Assembly: GCA_963796225.1 (NCBI GenBank)
Contig: CAWCLK010000008.1
Location: 259,929-323,928 of the forward strand
DNA from: CAWCLK01 sp963796225
GTDB taxonomy: Bacteria; Actinomycetota; Nitriliruptoria; Nitriliruptorales; Nitriliruptoraceae
Length of the DNA: 64,000 bases
Direction of reading: 5' to 3'
The notes under the pieces are model-generated. The model had not been told where the DNA came from and searched no databases. It worked only from the letters and a program-made list of their open reading frames with translations. A program made the position numbers and the translations under genes. Numbering within the stretch: the first letter of the stretch is position 1; every line of letters starts with the position of its first letter. Shown piece by piece: positions 38,676 through 46,098 of this stretch.

Positions 38676-39082
38676 GCACGGCGCGGCTCCACGGGCTGCT
38701 CGGGCTCGGCATCGTCCTGGCGTTCCTGACGCTGACGGTGTGGGGCCTCGTGCTGCGCCTGATGCGCCGCGACGAGGCGCCCGTCGCCTATCGCGCCGTC
38801 CAGCACTGGACCGAGAACCTGCTCGCCGTGCAGGTCGTCGTCGGCGTGGTGTTCCTGCTCATCGGACGGCGGGTCGTCGGTGACGACCTGGTGTTCCTGC
38901 ACTACCTGTACGGGTCGCTGTTCCCGCTCATCGCCGTGGTGGGCGGGCGCATCGCCGGACTGCGCCGCGAGGAGCACGAGTACGTGGGCTGGGCCTGGGG
39001 CGCGTTCTTCGCCTTCGGCCTGACCACGCGCGCCCTGATGACGGGCTGCGGTGGCGTGATCGCGCTGTCCTGCTTCGGCTGA
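38672..39082 (+). CDS. Four-helix membrane protein coupled to qcrB
   Basis: A 136-residue membrane protein with four hydrophobic helices (LLGLGIVLAFLTLTVWGLVL; LLAVQVVVGVVFLLIG; FLHYLYGSLFPLIAVVGG; WAWGAFFAFGLTTRALMTG). Two histidines, in VQHWTEN and VFLHYLYG, could be heme ligands, as in small b-type membrane proteins, but this is inference. It overlaps qcrB by 4 bp (ATGA), so it is the fourth gene of the operon and may be an accessory subunit or assembly factor. I do not recognise a named family. Confidence 0.75.
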   Translation: MSTARLHGLLGLGIVLAFLTLTVWGLVLRLMRRDEAPVAYRAVQHWTENLLAVQVVVGVVFLLIGRRVVGDDLVFLHYLYGSLFPLIAVVGGRIAGLRREEHEYVGWAWGAFFAFGLTTRALMTGCGGVIALSCFG

Positions 39083-39104
39083 CCGGCCGCGCGCAGGAGG
39101 TTCG

Positions 39105-39488
39105 TCAGTCCTCGATGCCGAGGGCGGACTTGGCCGAATCGACGTCGTCGCAGACCACGACCAGGCGGTTGTCGTTGGCGAAGTAGGCCTGCTCGATGTT
39201 GACGCCGGCCGCCTCGACCTTGTGGCACGCCTCGGCCAGGGTCCCGGGGCGGTTCTCCAGCTGCGCCACGGCGACGCGACGGGCGGCCTTGACGTCGAAC
39301 CCGGCGTCGGCGAGGACGCCGATGGCCTCCTCGTCCTTGTCGACCAGCAGGTGCACCACGCCCTTGCCGCCGCCGGTGAACGCGCTGCAGGCCTCGATGT
39401 TGATGCCCGCCTCGCCGAGGGTCTCGGCGAGCCTCGCGAGCACACCGGGCTCGTCCTGCGGGATGATCACCAGGTCCTTGCGCGTCAT
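39105..39488 (-). CDS. Tandem ACT-domain protein
   Basis: A 127-residue protein consisting of two ACT domains. The first runs DLVIIPQDEPGVLARLAETLGEAGINIEACSAF (residues 5-37); the second AVAQLENRPGTLAEACHKVEAAGVNIEQAYFAND (about 73-106). ACT domains bind amino acids and regulate metabolic enzymes; no catalytic domain is attached, so this is a free-standing regulator or sensor. A TAGCCT -10 lies 26 nt before the ATG. It converges with the qcr operon. Confidence 0.9.
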   Translation of the reverse strand: MTRKDLVIIPQDEPGVLARLAETLGEAGINIEACSAFTGGGKGVVHLLVDKDEEAIGVLADAGFDVKAARRVAVAQLENRPGTLAEACHKVEAAGVNIEQAYFANDNRLVVVCDDVDSAKSALGIED

Positions 39489-39514
39489 GCACCGGCTCCT
39501 TGTCGCCTGGCCGC

Positions 39515-39520
39515 AGGCTA
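39515..39520 (-). promoter_or_regulatory. -10 element TAGCCT for the ACT protein gene
   Basis: TAGCCT on the minus strand, 26 nt before the ATG at 39488; AGGAGC lies between. Confidence 0.4.
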
Positions 39521-39603
39521 GACGCGAGACCGGGTCCGGCGCGGGTCAGGGCGCGGTGCGCGGACGACCACCGACCCCGGTTCGTCTGCCCCGACGGCGC
39601 TGG

Positions 39604-39609
39604 TACGCT
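39604..39609 (+). promoter_or_regulatory. -10 element TACGCT for tRNA-Asn
   Basis: TACGCT lies 38 nt upstream of the mature 5' end of tRNA-Asn. Confidence 0.3.
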
Positions 39610-39626
39610 GCGCCCCCGCTCGCCCT

Positions 39627-40386
39627 TCACCCGGCGGGCGCACCCTTTCCGGGGTAGCTCAGTTGGCAGAGCGCTTGACTGTTAATCAAGATGTCGCCGG
39701 TTCGAGCCCGGCCCCCGGAGCCAGGCTCACACTGGTCCGCGTCCAGCAGGCCGCGGACCAGGCCCATCACCTCGCGGTGCGTGCGTGCGGACCCGTAGAT
39801 CACCGTTGCACAGCCCATCGTGTGCTTGCTGTGCCGGCGTGTACTGTCCGCAGCCGCACGATAGGGCCGTGTGAACTGCCCCCGTGGTATGCCGGTCACA
39901 TCCGACCAGAACGCCGTCGCGTCGGCGAGGTTCAGTCCTTGGTGCAGGTAGAGCCGAACGCGTAGCCGGCTCTCGTCCACGTCGAAGAACGATCGCAGCC
40001 AACGACAGAACAGCGTGACCATCCTCGGGTTCGTGTTCGCGAAACCTACGGCGCCGTCCGTCTTGCTGCCCTCCCCGGCGTACAGCGCCGCCCCGGCGAC
40101 GAGCAGGTCACGGTCCGACAGCGTGCCTATCTGCTCACGGCCCCACGCGTCGCAGGCCGCGATCTCGGCGAGTTTGCGACTGCCGCAGCGGGTGGTCGCT
40201 GCCGCGGGGCCGTCGCCCGGTCGCGGCGCTGCGGCGCGCATCGGGGTCGAAGGCCACGCCCCGCACCCAGATCGACACGGAGCTCTTCGCGACACCGAGC
40301 TCGTCGGCGATCTCCTGCAACGTCCACGCCTGCGCCCGCAGGCGCCGCGCCTCGTGCTGTTCCTCGACCTTCCCGCGGTACCCCAC
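39627..40386 (-). CDS. HTH protein with endonuclease-like C-terminal domain, apparent frameshift
   Basis: A widespread actinobacterial protein type. The first frame (from the ATG at 40386) has MGYRGKVEEQHEARRLRAQ and a homeodomain-like helix-turn-helix WTLQEIADELGVAKSSVSIW. One extra C at about 40177 moves to the second frame with KLAEIAACDAWG, LVAGAALYAGEGSKTDGAVGFAN, MVTLFCRWLRSFF, RVRLYLHQGLNLADATAFW and HTMGCATVIYGSARTHREVMGLVRGLL. The latter half resembles a LAGLIDADG-type fold, so DNA binding or cleavage is possible, but not shown. The similarity ends near 39740, yet the frame runs on antisense through the whole tRNA-Asn gene to 39627; the real stop has probably been lost or displaced. 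Confidence 0.7.
39648..39723 (+). tRNA. tRNA-Asn (anticodon GTT)
   Basis: Cloverleaf with acceptor TCCGGGG/CCCCGGA, D arm GCTC..GAGC, anticodon loop CTGTTAA giving GTT, T arm GCCGGTTCGAGCCCGGC, discriminator G and encoded CCA at 39721-39723. A reading frame of the neighbouring HTH gene passes through it in antisense. Confidence 0.96.
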
Positions 40387-40470
40387 GGTGCATCCGTTCC
40401 GCCGCCCCGGCGGTGAGCCCTCGCCGGCCGGCGACGGGCGAGACCGACCCTACGTGGAGGGTGCGACAGC

Positions 40471-41436
40471 TCAGTCGCGTGTGAGGACGAGCTTGCCGAA
40501 GACCTCGCCGGCGTCCATGCGCGCGAAGGCGTCGGGGGCGTCGGTCATCGCGTAGGTGTCGTCGATCAGCGGCGTCAGGCCCGTGGCCTCCATGAGGCGG
40601 ACGAGCCGGGCGAGCTCGTCGCGGGTACCCATCGTCGACCCGACCACGGACAGCTGCTTGTAGAAGACCCGGTTGAGCTCGGCCGGTGGGTTCGGACCGG
40701 ACGTCGCCCCGGACACGACGATCACGCCGCCGGACTCGAGGGAACGCAGGGAGTGGCCCCAGGTGGCCTCGCCGACCGTCTCCATCACCGCGTCGACGCG
40801 ACTGGGCAGCCGCTCGCCGGACATCACGGTCACATGGGCGCCGAGGTCCGACGCGCGAGCCAGCTTGTCCTCGTCTCGCGAGGTCACGGTGACGTGCAGA
40901 CCGGCGGCCCGGGCCAGCAGCAGCATCGCCGTGGCCACGCCACCGCCCGCACCCTGGATGCAGACGCGGTCACCGGGGCGCAGGCCGCCACGGGTGAACA
41001 GCATGCGGTAGGCCGTCAGGTACGCCGTGGGCAGACAGGCCGCCTCGACGAACGACATCGACGACGGCTTGGGCACGAGGTTGCGCGCGGGCACCGCGAC
41101 CTTGTCCGCGAAGGTGCCGTCCTCGCGCTCGGACAGGATGCGGAAGTCGGGCGCGAGCGTCTCGTCACCGGTCCCGGGGGTGGACAGCACGGCGTGGACC
41201 ACGACCTCGCGACCGTCCGACGCGATGCCGGCGGCGTCGCACCCGAGGACGATCGGGAGCTGGTCCTCGGACATGCCCACGCCCCGCAGCGACCACAGGT
41301 CGTGGTGGTTGAGCGAGGCGGCACGCACCTCGACGACCTCCCAGCCGTCCGGCGGGGTCGGGTCGGGGCGCTCCCCCAACGTCAGCCCGCTGAGGGGGTC
41401 GTCGCGGTCGATGGCAGTGGCGGTCACGGCAAACAT
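40471..41436 (-). CDS. Zinc-independent medium-chain dehydrogenase/reductase (quinone oxidoreductase-like)
   Basis: A 321-residue NAD(P)H-dependent MDR protein. The GroES-like domain has VRAASLNHHDLWSLRGVGM and VLGCDAAGIAS; the Rossmann domain has VCIQGAGGGVATAMLLLARAAGLHVTVTSRDEDKL. The structural-zinc cysteines of alcohol dehydrogenases are absent, which points to a quinone oxidoreductase or enoyl reductase type. The ATG at 41436 is preceded exactly 7 nt upstream by TAGGCT and has no Shine-Dalgarno, so it is probably leaderless. Stand-alone gene. Confidence 0.92.
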   Translation of the reverse strand: MFAVTATAIDRDDPLSGLTLGERPDPTPPDGWEVVEVRAASLNHHDLWSLRGVGMSEDQLPIVLGCDAAGIASDGREVVVHAVLSTPGTGDETLAPDFRILSEREDGTFADKVAVPARNLVPKPSSMSFVEAACLPTAYLTAYRMLFTRGGLRPGDRVCIQGAGGGVATAMLLLARAAGLHVTVTSRDEDKLARASDLGAHVTVMSGERLPSRVDAVMETVGEATWGHSLRSLESGGVIVVSGATSGPNPPAELNRVFYKQLSVVGSTMGTRDELARLVRLMEATGLTPLIDDTYAMTDAPDAFARMDAGEVFGKLVLTRD

Positions 41437-41443
41437 GACACCG

Positions 41444-41449
41444 AGCCTA
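41444..41449 (-). promoter_or_regulatory. -10 element TAGGCT for the MDR gene
   Basis: TAGGCT on the minus strand ends 7 nt before the ATG at 41436, giving a leaderless arrangement. Confidence 0.45.
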
Positions 41450-41475
41450 CTGACCGCCGCCTCGGCGCCACGACC

Positions 41476-42021
41476 TCAGGGCTGGCAGTCGGTGACCTGT
41501 GGCCCGATGCCCGCGTGTGCGGTGACGAAGGCGCGCAGGAGCGGGGCGTCGACCTCGTCGAGGCGCAGGCGGCGCCCCCACGCCGTGGCCACCACGCGGG
41601 AATCGAGGTCGCCGTTCGGGGCCACCAGGACCTCGGTGGGGCGCTCCGCGAGGGCCGTGGTCAGGGCATCGGCGTCCTCGGGATCGCGGTACTGGACCAC
41701 CACCACACCGGCAGCCAGGGAGTCCACCTGCTGGTCGGTCGGCACGGGGTCGGCCACCACGCCGCAGGTCGGACCCTCCTCCGCCTGGCCGCTGCTGGGG
41801 GCCGGGCCGGTGGTCACCTCGCCCTCGGGCTCGGTCAGCACCTGGTCGCCGAGCAGCATCGCCGCGGCACGCTGGGGGTCGGTCCGCGAGAACACCACGC
41901 CCGCCACGAGCCCGACGACCACGACTCCGAGCGCCCCCCACAGGACCGGGCGCGCACTGGACGCCAGACGCCGGGACGTGCTGCGTCCGGCGTCTCGTCC
42001 GGAGGTGTCACGAGCGGCCAC
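41476..42021 (-). CDS. DUF3105 membrane-anchored protein
   Basis: A 181-residue protein with a cytosolic basic start, one membrane helix (PVLWGALGVVVVGLVAGVVF) and an exported DUF3105 domain. Family features are CGVVADPVPTDQQVDSLAAGVVVVQYRDPEDAD and VLVAPNGDLDSRVVATAWGRRLRLDEVD, with Cys residues near both ends (TCGV and TDCQP) that could form a disulfide. Function unknown. It overlaps the 3' end of the glycosyltransferase gene but also has its own -10 (TACGGT) exactly 7 nt before the GTG. Confidence 0.85.
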   Translation of the reverse strand: MAARDTSGRDAGRSTSRRLASSARPVLWGALGVVVVGLVAGVVFSRTDPQRAAAMLLGDQVLTEPEGEVTTGPAPSSGQAEEGPTCGVVADPVPTDQQVDSLAAGVVVVQYRDPEDADALTTALAERPTEVLVAPNGDLDSRVVATAWGRRLRLDEVDAPLLRAFVTAHAGIGPQVTDCQP

Positions 42022-43234
42022 GGCGCGAACCGTACTGCCCCGCAGGATCCTGCCGACGCGGACCGGCGGCGACGGGGCGTCGGCCGGCGACCACCGCCTC
42101 GACCAGCGCCGCAGCGCGGGGCGGACCGAGCTCGGCCGCCTCGGCGGCGAGGTGGGAGGCCGCCGTTCGGTACCGGTCGTCGGCCAGCACCGCCAGCACG
42201 GAGGCGCGCAGCCATCCCTGCGTCCGCTGCCAGCGCCGCACCCGGCGCCCCGCCCCGGCGTGCACCACCCGTGCCGCCGACTCGGCCTGGTCGCCGTGGA
42301 CCGGGACGGCGACCACGGGCACGCCCCGCGAGAACGCCTTGCCCAGCGTGCCCGCCCCGCCGGGGGTGATCGCCACGGCGGCCTCGTCCAGGAGCGGTCC
42401 GTGGGGCCCCCAGCCGACCACACAACGCGTCGGCCAGGGGGTGAGGTCGCCCTTGCTGACCACGGCGATCCGCACTCCCGTGTGCTCCAGCGCCCGCAGC
42501 GCGAACCCGCCGAGCTGCCACGGCACCGTGGAGGCGGAGGAGTCGGCAACGACGACCAGCGGCTCGGTCCCCATCGGCGGCGTCAGGGGTTCCCACGGCG
42601 GTTCCCAGCCGAGCGACCCCACGAGGTGGGTGTCGGCCGGCCACCGCGAGCGCGGGTACTCGAGGGAGGGCAGGCTGGCGACGAGGCGCAGCACGGGGCG
42701 CCCCGCCCCGGTCAGCCCCAGCCGGCGACGCACCCGGTCGCGATGGATCGCCCCGCCGGACAGGGACAGCATCTGCAGGTCGCGCAGCCGCCGGTCGTCG
42801 AAGCGGCGCAGCGGGCCGCCGCCGGGGCGACGACCGAGGCCGACCGGCGGGAGCGCCATGTCGGGGTCGGGAAGGTGGTGCGGGATCACCTCGATCCAGG
42901 GCAGGTCGAGGAGCTCGGCCGCCATCGCCCCGGACTGGGTCAGCGTGTCCACGACCACCACGTCCGGGTGCAGCGGCCGCAGCACGTCGGCAGTGGCCGG
43001 GGCGAGCCGACCACCGAGCTCCCAGAGCCGGTAGCCGAGATCGGCGTGGCGGTCGTCAGGCCATTCCAGCGGCAGCCGCCGGAAGCTGTGGCCACCGCCG
43101 AGGACGTCGTCGCGCCGATCCTCGCCCGTGACCACGACGGGCTCGTGGCCTCGCGTCCTCAGGGCGTCGGCGATCGCGAGCAGCGGGAACAGGTGCCCGG
43201 GGTCGGGCCCGGCCACCAGCGCGACGCGACTCAT
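42008..43234 (-). CDS. MGT/UGT-type glycosyltransferase (GT1-like)
   Basis: A 408-residue GT-B glycosyltransferase of the UDP-glycosyltransferase/macrolide type. It begins MSRVALVAGPDPGHLFPLLAIADALRTRGHEPV, the usual acceptor-binding N-terminus with G-H-x-x-P. The donor-binding half has VVADSSASTVPWQLG and the conserved GWGPHGPLLDEAAVAITPGGAGTLGKAFSRGVPVVAVPVHGDQAESAARV, including the G-G-x-G-T and D-Q pair. It probably glycosylates a small hydrophobic acceptor such as a lipid or carotenoid. It overlaps the Rieske gene by 4 bp. Confidence 0.9.
   Translation of the reverse strand: MSRVALVAGPDPGHLFPLLAIADALRTRGHEPVVVTGEDRRDDVLGGGHSFRRLPLEWPDDRHADLGYRLWELGGRLAPATADVLRPLHPDVVVVDTLTQSGAMAAELLDLPWIEVIPHHLPDPDMALPPVGLGRRPGGGPLRRFDDRRLRDLQMLSLSGGAIHRDRVRRRLGLTGAGRPVLRLVASLPSLEYPRSRWPADTHLVGSLGWEPPWEPLTPPMGTEPLVVVADSSASTVPWQLGGFALRALEHTGVRIAVVSKGDLTPWPTRCVVGWGPHGPLLDEAAVAITPGGAGTLGKAFSRGVPVVAVPVHGDQAESAARVVHAGAGRRVRRWQRTQGWLRASVLAVLADDRYRTAASHLAAEAAELGPPRAAALVEAVVAGRRPVAAGPRRQDPAGQYGSRRGRS
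42029..42034 (-). promoter_or_regulatory. -10 element TACGGT for the DUF3105 gene
   Basis: TACGGT on the minus strand ends 7 nt before the GTG at 42021. It lies inside the 3' end of the glycosyltransferase gene. Confidence 0.35.
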
Positions 43235-43566
43235 GCTGGCCCGGGCAGTCCCACGTGGACCACCCCGTCGCGCACCTCGACCGGGAACACCGGCAGGTCC
43301 GGCGCGCCGTCCAGGCCCGGGTGCACGTTCTGCCCCGTGTCCGGGTCGTAGGAATAGAAGTGTCGCGGGCACAGGACGTGCCCGTCCTCGACCTCGGCCC
43401 GGTCCATCGGGCTGTCGAGGTGCGGGCACGTCGGGCCGATCGCGAGGATCTCGCCCTCCGGACCGCGAACCAGGCGCACGGGCACGCCGGCCACGTCGTG
43501 GCACGGCCACGGCGGGGCGCCCACCTCCTCGGCAGGCACGACGGCAACCCAGGTCGTCTCGGTCAT
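43231..43566 (-). CDS. Small Rieske [2Fe-2S] protein
   Basis: A 111-residue free-standing Rieske ferredoxin. The cluster ligands are in CPHLDSPM and CPRHFYSYD (C-x-H...C-x2-H), and the fold closes with PVFPVEVRDGVVHVGLP. No signal peptide or membrane helix, so it is cytosolic and probably carries electrons for an oxygenase. Its stop overlaps the ATG of the MGT-type glycosyltransferase, suggesting a shared pathway. The ATG at 43566 has TAGGCT exactly 7 nt upstream and no Shine-Dalgarno. Confidence 0.92.
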   Translation of the reverse strand: MTETTWVAVVPAEEVGAPPWPCHDVAGVPVRLVRGPEGEILAIGPTCPHLDSPMDRAEVEDGHVLCPRHFYSYDPDTGQNVHPGLDGAPDLPVFPVEVRDGVVHVGLPGPA

Positions 43567-43573
43567 GGCCCGG

Positions 43574-43579
43574 AGCCTA
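43574..43579 (-). promoter_or_regulatory. -10 element TAGGCT for the Rieske operon
   Basis: TAGGCT on the minus strand ends 7 nt before the ATG at 43566 (leaderless arrangement). Confidence 0.45.
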
Positions 43580-43608
43580 CGGGCGACACCTGCAAGGATC
43601 CGAAGCCG

Positions 43609-44556
43609 TCAGAACCCAACACCGGTCGGCAGGCCACGCAGGTCGTCGGTGCCGAGCAGCGCGTCCCGCCACCCCGCGACACGCGCGGCCACGTGGGCGT
43701 CGGGCACGCGCAGCAGGACCTCGACGGCGTCCTCGGACGGGGCCGAGCGCCAGTGGGTCCGGGCGAGCCGTTCGGGCGACAGGTCCAGGGCCTCGGCCCA
43801 CCGGTGCAGCACGAGGTCGGCGCCGGCGGTGGCCCCGAGCCGCACCACCACCCGCAGCTCGCGGACGTCCACCCCGGCGTGGTCGACGAGCCAGGCACGC
43901 ACGGTCCGGGCGACGTCGCGGTCGCGCACCGAGACCAGCAGGGCGTGCTCGTCGATCTCGGCCGCGGCGACGGTCAGCGCCAGGCCCCGGACGAACGTCG
44001 GGTCCACGAGCCGGGTCGGGGCGTCGTCGGCGGCCTCCCGCCGGGCGCGGGCGAACGCCGCGTGGTGGCGTGCCAGCCGGTCGTCGACGGGCTCGGCCGG
44101 GACCGGGGTCGGCGTGGGGGGTTCGGCGACCGCCCGCAGTCGTGGTCGCCGGCGTCCCCGCAGGTCCAGGTCGCCGGTCCAGGTACGGACCGCCAGCTCG
44201 TCGACGTCGAGCCGCCGGGCGATGTCACGAACGGCCATCCCGCCCCGCCGCAGCGCCCGCGCGCGGGCGGACCTGGGGTCGTGCGGGTCGTCGAGGTCGT
44301 GGGGCACCTCGACCGGGTCGTCGTCCTCGTCCTCGGAGGACGGGTCACGAACCGGACCCGTCGGCGCCGTCGGTGGTTCGACCACCTCGAGCGTCGGCAG
44401 GGTGTGGGGGGCGACGGCCCGCCGGGCCTTGGGGGTCAGGCGGAACGGGACCGGCTCGTCCGGGTCGAGGTCCAGGGGCAGCACCGCCTGCACCCCGGCG
44501 TCAGCCGGCGTGGTGGTGCGGTCGTCACGGGGCGTGGTGTCGCGCGTCGTGTCCAT
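43609..44556 (-). CDS. HTH-containing hypothetical protein
   Basis: A 315-residue protein with an acidic, disordered N-terminus (SSEDEDDDPVEVPHDLDDPHDP), a helix-turn-helix (GGMAVRDIARRLDVDELAVRTW, about residues 104-125) and a C-terminal alpha/beta half. The C-terminus pairs with that of the HTH protein at 39627-40386: VRELRVVVRLGATAGADLVLHRW matches RLRVRLYLHQGLNLADATAFW, and EALDLSPERLARTHWR matches DVTGIPRGQFTRPYR. It therefore looks like a diverged relative with the same HTH plus LAGLIDADG-like design. GAGGAGG sets the ATG at 44556. Role unknown, possibly a regulator. Confidence 0.75.
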   Translation of the reverse strand: MDTTRDTTPRDDRTTTPADAGVQAVLPLDLDPDEPVPFRLTPKARRAVAPHTLPTLEVVEPPTAPTGPVRDPSSEDEDDDPVEVPHDLDDPHDPRSARARALRRGGMAVRDIARRLDVDELAVRTWTGDLDLRGRRRPRLRAVAEPPTPTPVPAEPVDDRLARHHAAFARARREAADDAPTRLVDPTFVRGLALTVAAAEIDEHALLVSVRDRDVARTVRAWLVDHAGVDVRELRVVVRLGATAGADLVLHRWAEALDLSPERLARTHWRSAPSEDAVEVLLRVPDAHVAARVAGWRDALLGTDDLRGLPTGVGF

Positions 44557-44609
44557 GGGGCGACCACCTCCTCGTCACTGGTTCGTCGCCGGGGGTTCCC
44601 GACACCATG

Positions 44610-44615
44610 ACCGTA
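44610..44615 (-). promoter_or_regulatory. -10 element TACGGT for the HTH gene at 43609
   Basis: TACGGT on the minus strand, 53 nt before the ATG at 44556; GAGGAGG lies in the leader. Confidence 0.3.
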
Positions 44616-44639
44616 CGGAGGGGGTGTGACACGGCCGGA

Positions 44640-44655
44640 GTTCCACCTGTGGAAC
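44640..44655. promoter_or_regulatory. 16-bp operator-like palindrome
   Basis: GTTCCAC-CT-GTGGAAC is a perfect 7-bp inverted repeat with a 2-bp centre, about 25 bp upstream of the TACGGT element of the HTH gene. It has the size of a dimeric repressor site. Confidence 0.35.
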
Positions 44656-44657
44656 TC

Positions 44658-44731
44658 GCACGCACGGCTATTCGTGCCGCCGGCGGCGCGGAGCGAGCCC
44701 CCGGCGAGTGAGCACGCACGGCTACTCGTGC
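44658..44731. repeat. Imperfect 20-bp direct repeat covering the sigma factor stop codon
   Basis: The 20-mers at 44658-44677 and 44712-44731 differ at one position (GGCTATTCG against GGCTACTCG). The second includes the last codons and stop of the sigma factor gene. Each copy can fold as GCACG...CGTGC. Together they may act as a terminator. Confidence 0.5.
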
Positions 44732-45954
44732 AGGTAGCCCTCGAGGACGTCCGCGTAGGACGGGTGGCGCAGCTTCGCGAGCGCCTTGGCCTCGATCTGC
44801 CGGATGCGCTCGCGGGTGAGGTTGAGGTCGTCGCCGACCTGCTCGAGGGTGTGGGGCTGCACGCCACCGAGCCCGAACCGCTGCTCGAGGACCTGGCGCT
44901 CGCGGGGACTGAGCTCGCTCAACAGGCGGTGCAGGTCGGCCTTCAGCGCTCCGGCGCTGGCGGCCTCGGCGGGCGCGATGGCGCTGGTGTCCTCGATGAG
45001 CTCGCCCATGACGCCGTCGCCGTCCTCGCCCACGGGGGCGTCCAGCGACGTGGGGTCGACCTGCAGGCGCTTGAACTCCTCGAGCCGTTCGATCGACAGC
45101 TCGACCTTGGTCGCGACCTCCTCGAGGGTGGGCTCGCGGCCGAGCTCCTGGATCAGCTGCCGTTCGACCCGCTTGATCTTGTTCATCGTCTCGACGAGGT
45201 GGACCGGGATCCGGATCGTGCGCGACTGGTCCGCGATGGACCGGCTGATCATCTGGCGGATCCACCAGGTGGCGTAGGTCGAGAACTTGTAGCCCCGCGT
45301 GTAGTCGAACTTGTCGACGGCCCGCATGAGCCCGAGGTTGCCCTCCTGGATGAGGTCGGACAGCGACATCCCGCGGCCGACGTAGCGCTTGGCGATCGAC
45401 ACGACCAGGCGGAGGTTCGATTCGGTGAGGTGGCGCTTGGCCAGCCGACCCTCGCGTTCGATCCGCCGCAGTCGCACACGCTGCTCGACGTCGAGGTCGA
45501 TCCGCGAGTCGAGGATCTCGGCCGCTTCCCGCCCCGCGTCGATGCGCTTGGCGAGGTTGACCTCCTCCTCGGCGAGCAGGAGGTCGACCCGGCCGATCTC
45601 GTTGAGGTACAGCCGCACGATGTCGACCGTGGAAGCGACGCCCGGTTCGGGCGTGCGGGGCGCCGAGGACCCGTCCGAGTGGGCGCTGCCCGCGTCCACG
45701 ATCGGGATGCTGGCCCGCTTGAGCTGCCGCGCGTAGACCTTGGCGGCGCTGGCGTCGAGCCCGGCGGCGTCGAGCGCCTCGGCCAGGTCGAGGGTGGTGA
45801 CGAACCCGCGGTCGCGCCCCAGCTCGACCAGCTCGCCCAGCTCGGCGGAGCGCAGGACCTGGTCGCGCTCGGCGATGTCGACGACCGGCGCGGGGGCGGC
45901 CTCGGACGCCGCGGCGTCGTCCGCCGCGCTCGTCGTGACCTCGGCCCGGGTCAC
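44722..45954 (-). CDS. Primary (group 1/2) RNA polymerase sigma factor
   Basis: A 410-residue sigma-70 factor, most likely the housekeeping sigma because it neighbours dnaG. Region 1.2 has VRLYLNEIGRVDLLLAEEEVNLAKRI, region 2 NLRLVVSIAKRYVGRGMSLSDLIQEGNLGLMRAVDKFDYTRGYKFSTYATWWIRQ, region 3 EVATKVELSIERLEEF, and region 4 LSPRERQVLEQRFGLGG and LEQVGDDLNLTRERIRQIEAKALAKLRHP. The N-terminal region 1.1-like part is about 90 residues. Two starts compete: GTG at 45954 behind AAGGAGGG (used here) and ATG at 45978, which has TAGCAT exactly 7 nt upstream and could be a leaderless start. Confidence 0.95.
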   Translation of the reverse strand: MTRAEVTTSAADDAAASEAAPAPVVDIAERDQVLRSAELGELVELGRDRGFVTTLDLAEALDAAGLDASAAKVYARQLKRASIPIVDAGSAHSDGSSAPRTPEPGVASTVDIVRLYLNEIGRVDLLLAEEEVNLAKRIDAGREAAEILDSRIDLDVEQRVRLRRIEREGRLAKRHLTESNLRLVVSIAKRYVGRGMSLSDLIQEGNLGLMRAVDKFDYTRGYKFSTYATWWIRQMISRSIADQSRTIRIPVHLVETMNKIKRVERQLIQELGREPTLEEVATKVELSIERLEEFKRLQVDPTSLDAPVGEDGDGVMGELIEDTSAIAPAEAASAGALKADLHRLLSELSPRERQVLEQRFGLGGVQPHTLEQVGDDLNLTRERIRQIEAKALAKLRHPSYADVLEGYLHE

Positions 45955-45985
45955 GTCCCTCCTTCGCGTGACCAACATGATGTCG

Positions 45986-45991
45986 ATGCTA
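45986..45991 (-). promoter_or_regulatory. -10 element TAGCAT for the sigma factor gene
   Basis: TAGCAT on the minus strand, 7 nt before an ATG at 45978. Transcription from it gives either a leaderless ATG start or a 24-nt leader with AAGGAGGG for the GTG at 45954. Confidence 0.4.
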
Positions 45992-46098
45992 ACCACCCCC
46001 GTCCGGCCACGCGGGCCGTCTGCCCCGGGAAGGACCCGCCGCGCACGCGGTGCACGGAGGACCGCGCGGTTCGGCCCCCCGCCCCGGGCGCCCCGCCG

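Noticed and set aside
43609..44556. SOS box (LexA site) reading of the GTTCCAC-CT-GTGGAAC palindrome at 44640
   Set aside because: Actinobacterial LexA sites follow TCGAAC-N4-GTTCGA; this palindrome differs in both half sites.
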